IMG/VR virus record: IMGVR_UViG_3300032896_000001
Coordinates: 1 to 64,000 of that record
Strand: one strand, 5' to 3'
Source of the DNA: a virus
DNA: 64,000 nucleotides
Shown here: positions 63,539 to 64,000 of the stretch, piece after piece
Position numbering within the stretch: position 1 is the first letter of the stretch
Layout: each line of letters opens with the position of its first letter
Made by a program: the position numbers and the translations under genes
The notes under the pieces: model-generated
Database searches by the model: none
What the model was told of the DNA's origin: nothing
What the model saw: only the letters and a program-made list of their open reading frames with translations

Positions 63539-63947
63539 GTGACCTCCAAGAACCGCGCCTCCCTGCTGACCACGACCGAGCTCTACCACCTCGACCAGGG
63601 CCTGCCAGGTGATCAGCCGGGCGTTCGGCGGCCAGTGCCCGTACCTCGTCGGCACGGCCGGGGTCGGCGGCGCGGAGTCGTACCGGGACGTTGATGTGCG
63701 GCTCATGCTCGACGACGCCGAGTTCGCGACGGCGTGCCCGACCCGTGAGCGGTGGGAACTGCTCTGCCTGTCGGTAAGCGCCTACCTCGCCTCGCGCACC
63801 GGGTTGCCGATCGACTTCCAGATTCAGCGGAAGGCCGAGGCGCTCGAGAAGTTCGGCGACTGCCCGCGCAACCCGGTCGGGCTAGTCAGAGGCGGCCGGG
63901 TCTTCGCCGGGGGCGGCGACGGGACGCCCGACTGGGGGTCCTCATGA
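63539..63947 (+). pseudogene. Nucleotidyltransferase-like gene with frameshift
   Basis: The GTG at 63539 opens SKNRASLLTTTELYHLDQ. After about 63598 the sense continues in another frame: ACQVISRAFGGQCPYLVGTA, YRDVDVRLMLDD, then GLPIDFQIQRKAEALEKFGD, the pattern of an actinobacterial nucleotidyltransferase-like family. Removing one G from GGG at 63598-63600 would restore a continuous gene. As it stands, only a GTG at 63609 could start the main part. Confidence 0.62.
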
Positions 63948-64000
63948 GGGTTCACGTCTCTTCGAAGCCTGGTGCGCCGAGTTTGCGGGAGCTCGGCGCA
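63944..64000 (+). CDS. Start of a gene cut by the right edge
   Basis: The ATG at 63944 overlaps the previous stop (ATGA) and 19 codons are visible (RVHVSSKPGAPSLRELGA). Too short to identify. Confidence 0.45.
   Translation, partial: MRVHVSSKPGAPSLRELGA

Noticed and set aside
1-64000. CRISPR arrays and insertion sequences
   Set aside because: No regularly spaced repeats with unique spacers and no transposase with terminal inverted repeats were seen on reading both strands.

Overview
The window looks like most of the genome of a temperate siphophage or prophage of a high-GC actinomycete. The base composition is high GC, GTG starts are common, and most genes overlap the next by ATGA or GTGA. 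The cargo is actinobacterial: WhiB, an mIHF-type integration host factor, an XRE/DUF5753 regulator beside a DUF6879 protein, DUF2637 and DUF6221 proteins. I saw no integrase, DNA polymerase or endolysin, and a gene runs off each end, so the element continues beyond the window.

Layout. (1) 1-6,800, minus strand: a tightly overlapped run of small early-type genes (Cys-rich mini-proteins, excisionase-like HTH proteins, a Mom-like acyltransferase candidate, a replication-type protein). (2) 6,930-8,790: a perfect-stem terminator, an XRE/DUF5753 regulator and a DUF6879 protein facing an excisionase-like gene across a divergent operator region, which resembles an immunity switch. (3) 8,790-18,620, plus strand: small genes and WhiB, then a module typical of Streptomyces conjugative elements (membrane proteins, a TraB/FtsK-type DNA translocase, mIHF, DUF2637, a GIY-YIG nuclease). 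(4) 20,000-27,830: packaging genes (small HTH protein, putative small terminase, TerL) and a 1,080-residue portal protein that also carries a 2H-phosphoesterase domain and a MuF-like C-terminus. (5) 28,400-32,130: small plus-strand genes, including a free-standing copy of an internal portal segment. (6) 32,140-37,360, minus strand: a second early-type cluster containing an exact three-gene duplication from the left end, two promoters that appear to give leaderless mRNAs, an outsized tRNA-like gene and an HNH/zinc-finger/Vsr-like nuclease. (7) 37,500-61,500: head and tail genes in normal siphophage order (XkdF-like protease, scaffold-like protein, major capsid, connectors, major tail protein, tail chaperones with a likely +1 frameshift, tape measure, tail tip, minor tail proteins with a Kelch-like propeller). 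(8) 60,680-64,000: small membrane proteins, three HNH genes, and a frameshifted nucleotidyltransferase-like gene.

Two themes stand out. First, reverse-oriented accessory cassettes are scattered through the late operon (23.9, 27.8-29.4, 32.1-37.4, 43.3-44.6, 45.9-46.7, 49.0-49.9, 62.0-63.5 kb); several have strong promoters of their own and some are copies of left-arm genes. Second, nuclease genes are dense: six HNH-type proteins (one with tandem HNH domains, one fused to a Vsr-like domain, one joined to a ribbon-helix-helix domain) plus a GIY-YIG protein. The combination of a conjugation-type translocase with a complete head-tail programme, and the enzyme-bearing portal, are the most unusual system-level features.

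Family names come from recognising motifs by eye. No database search was run.
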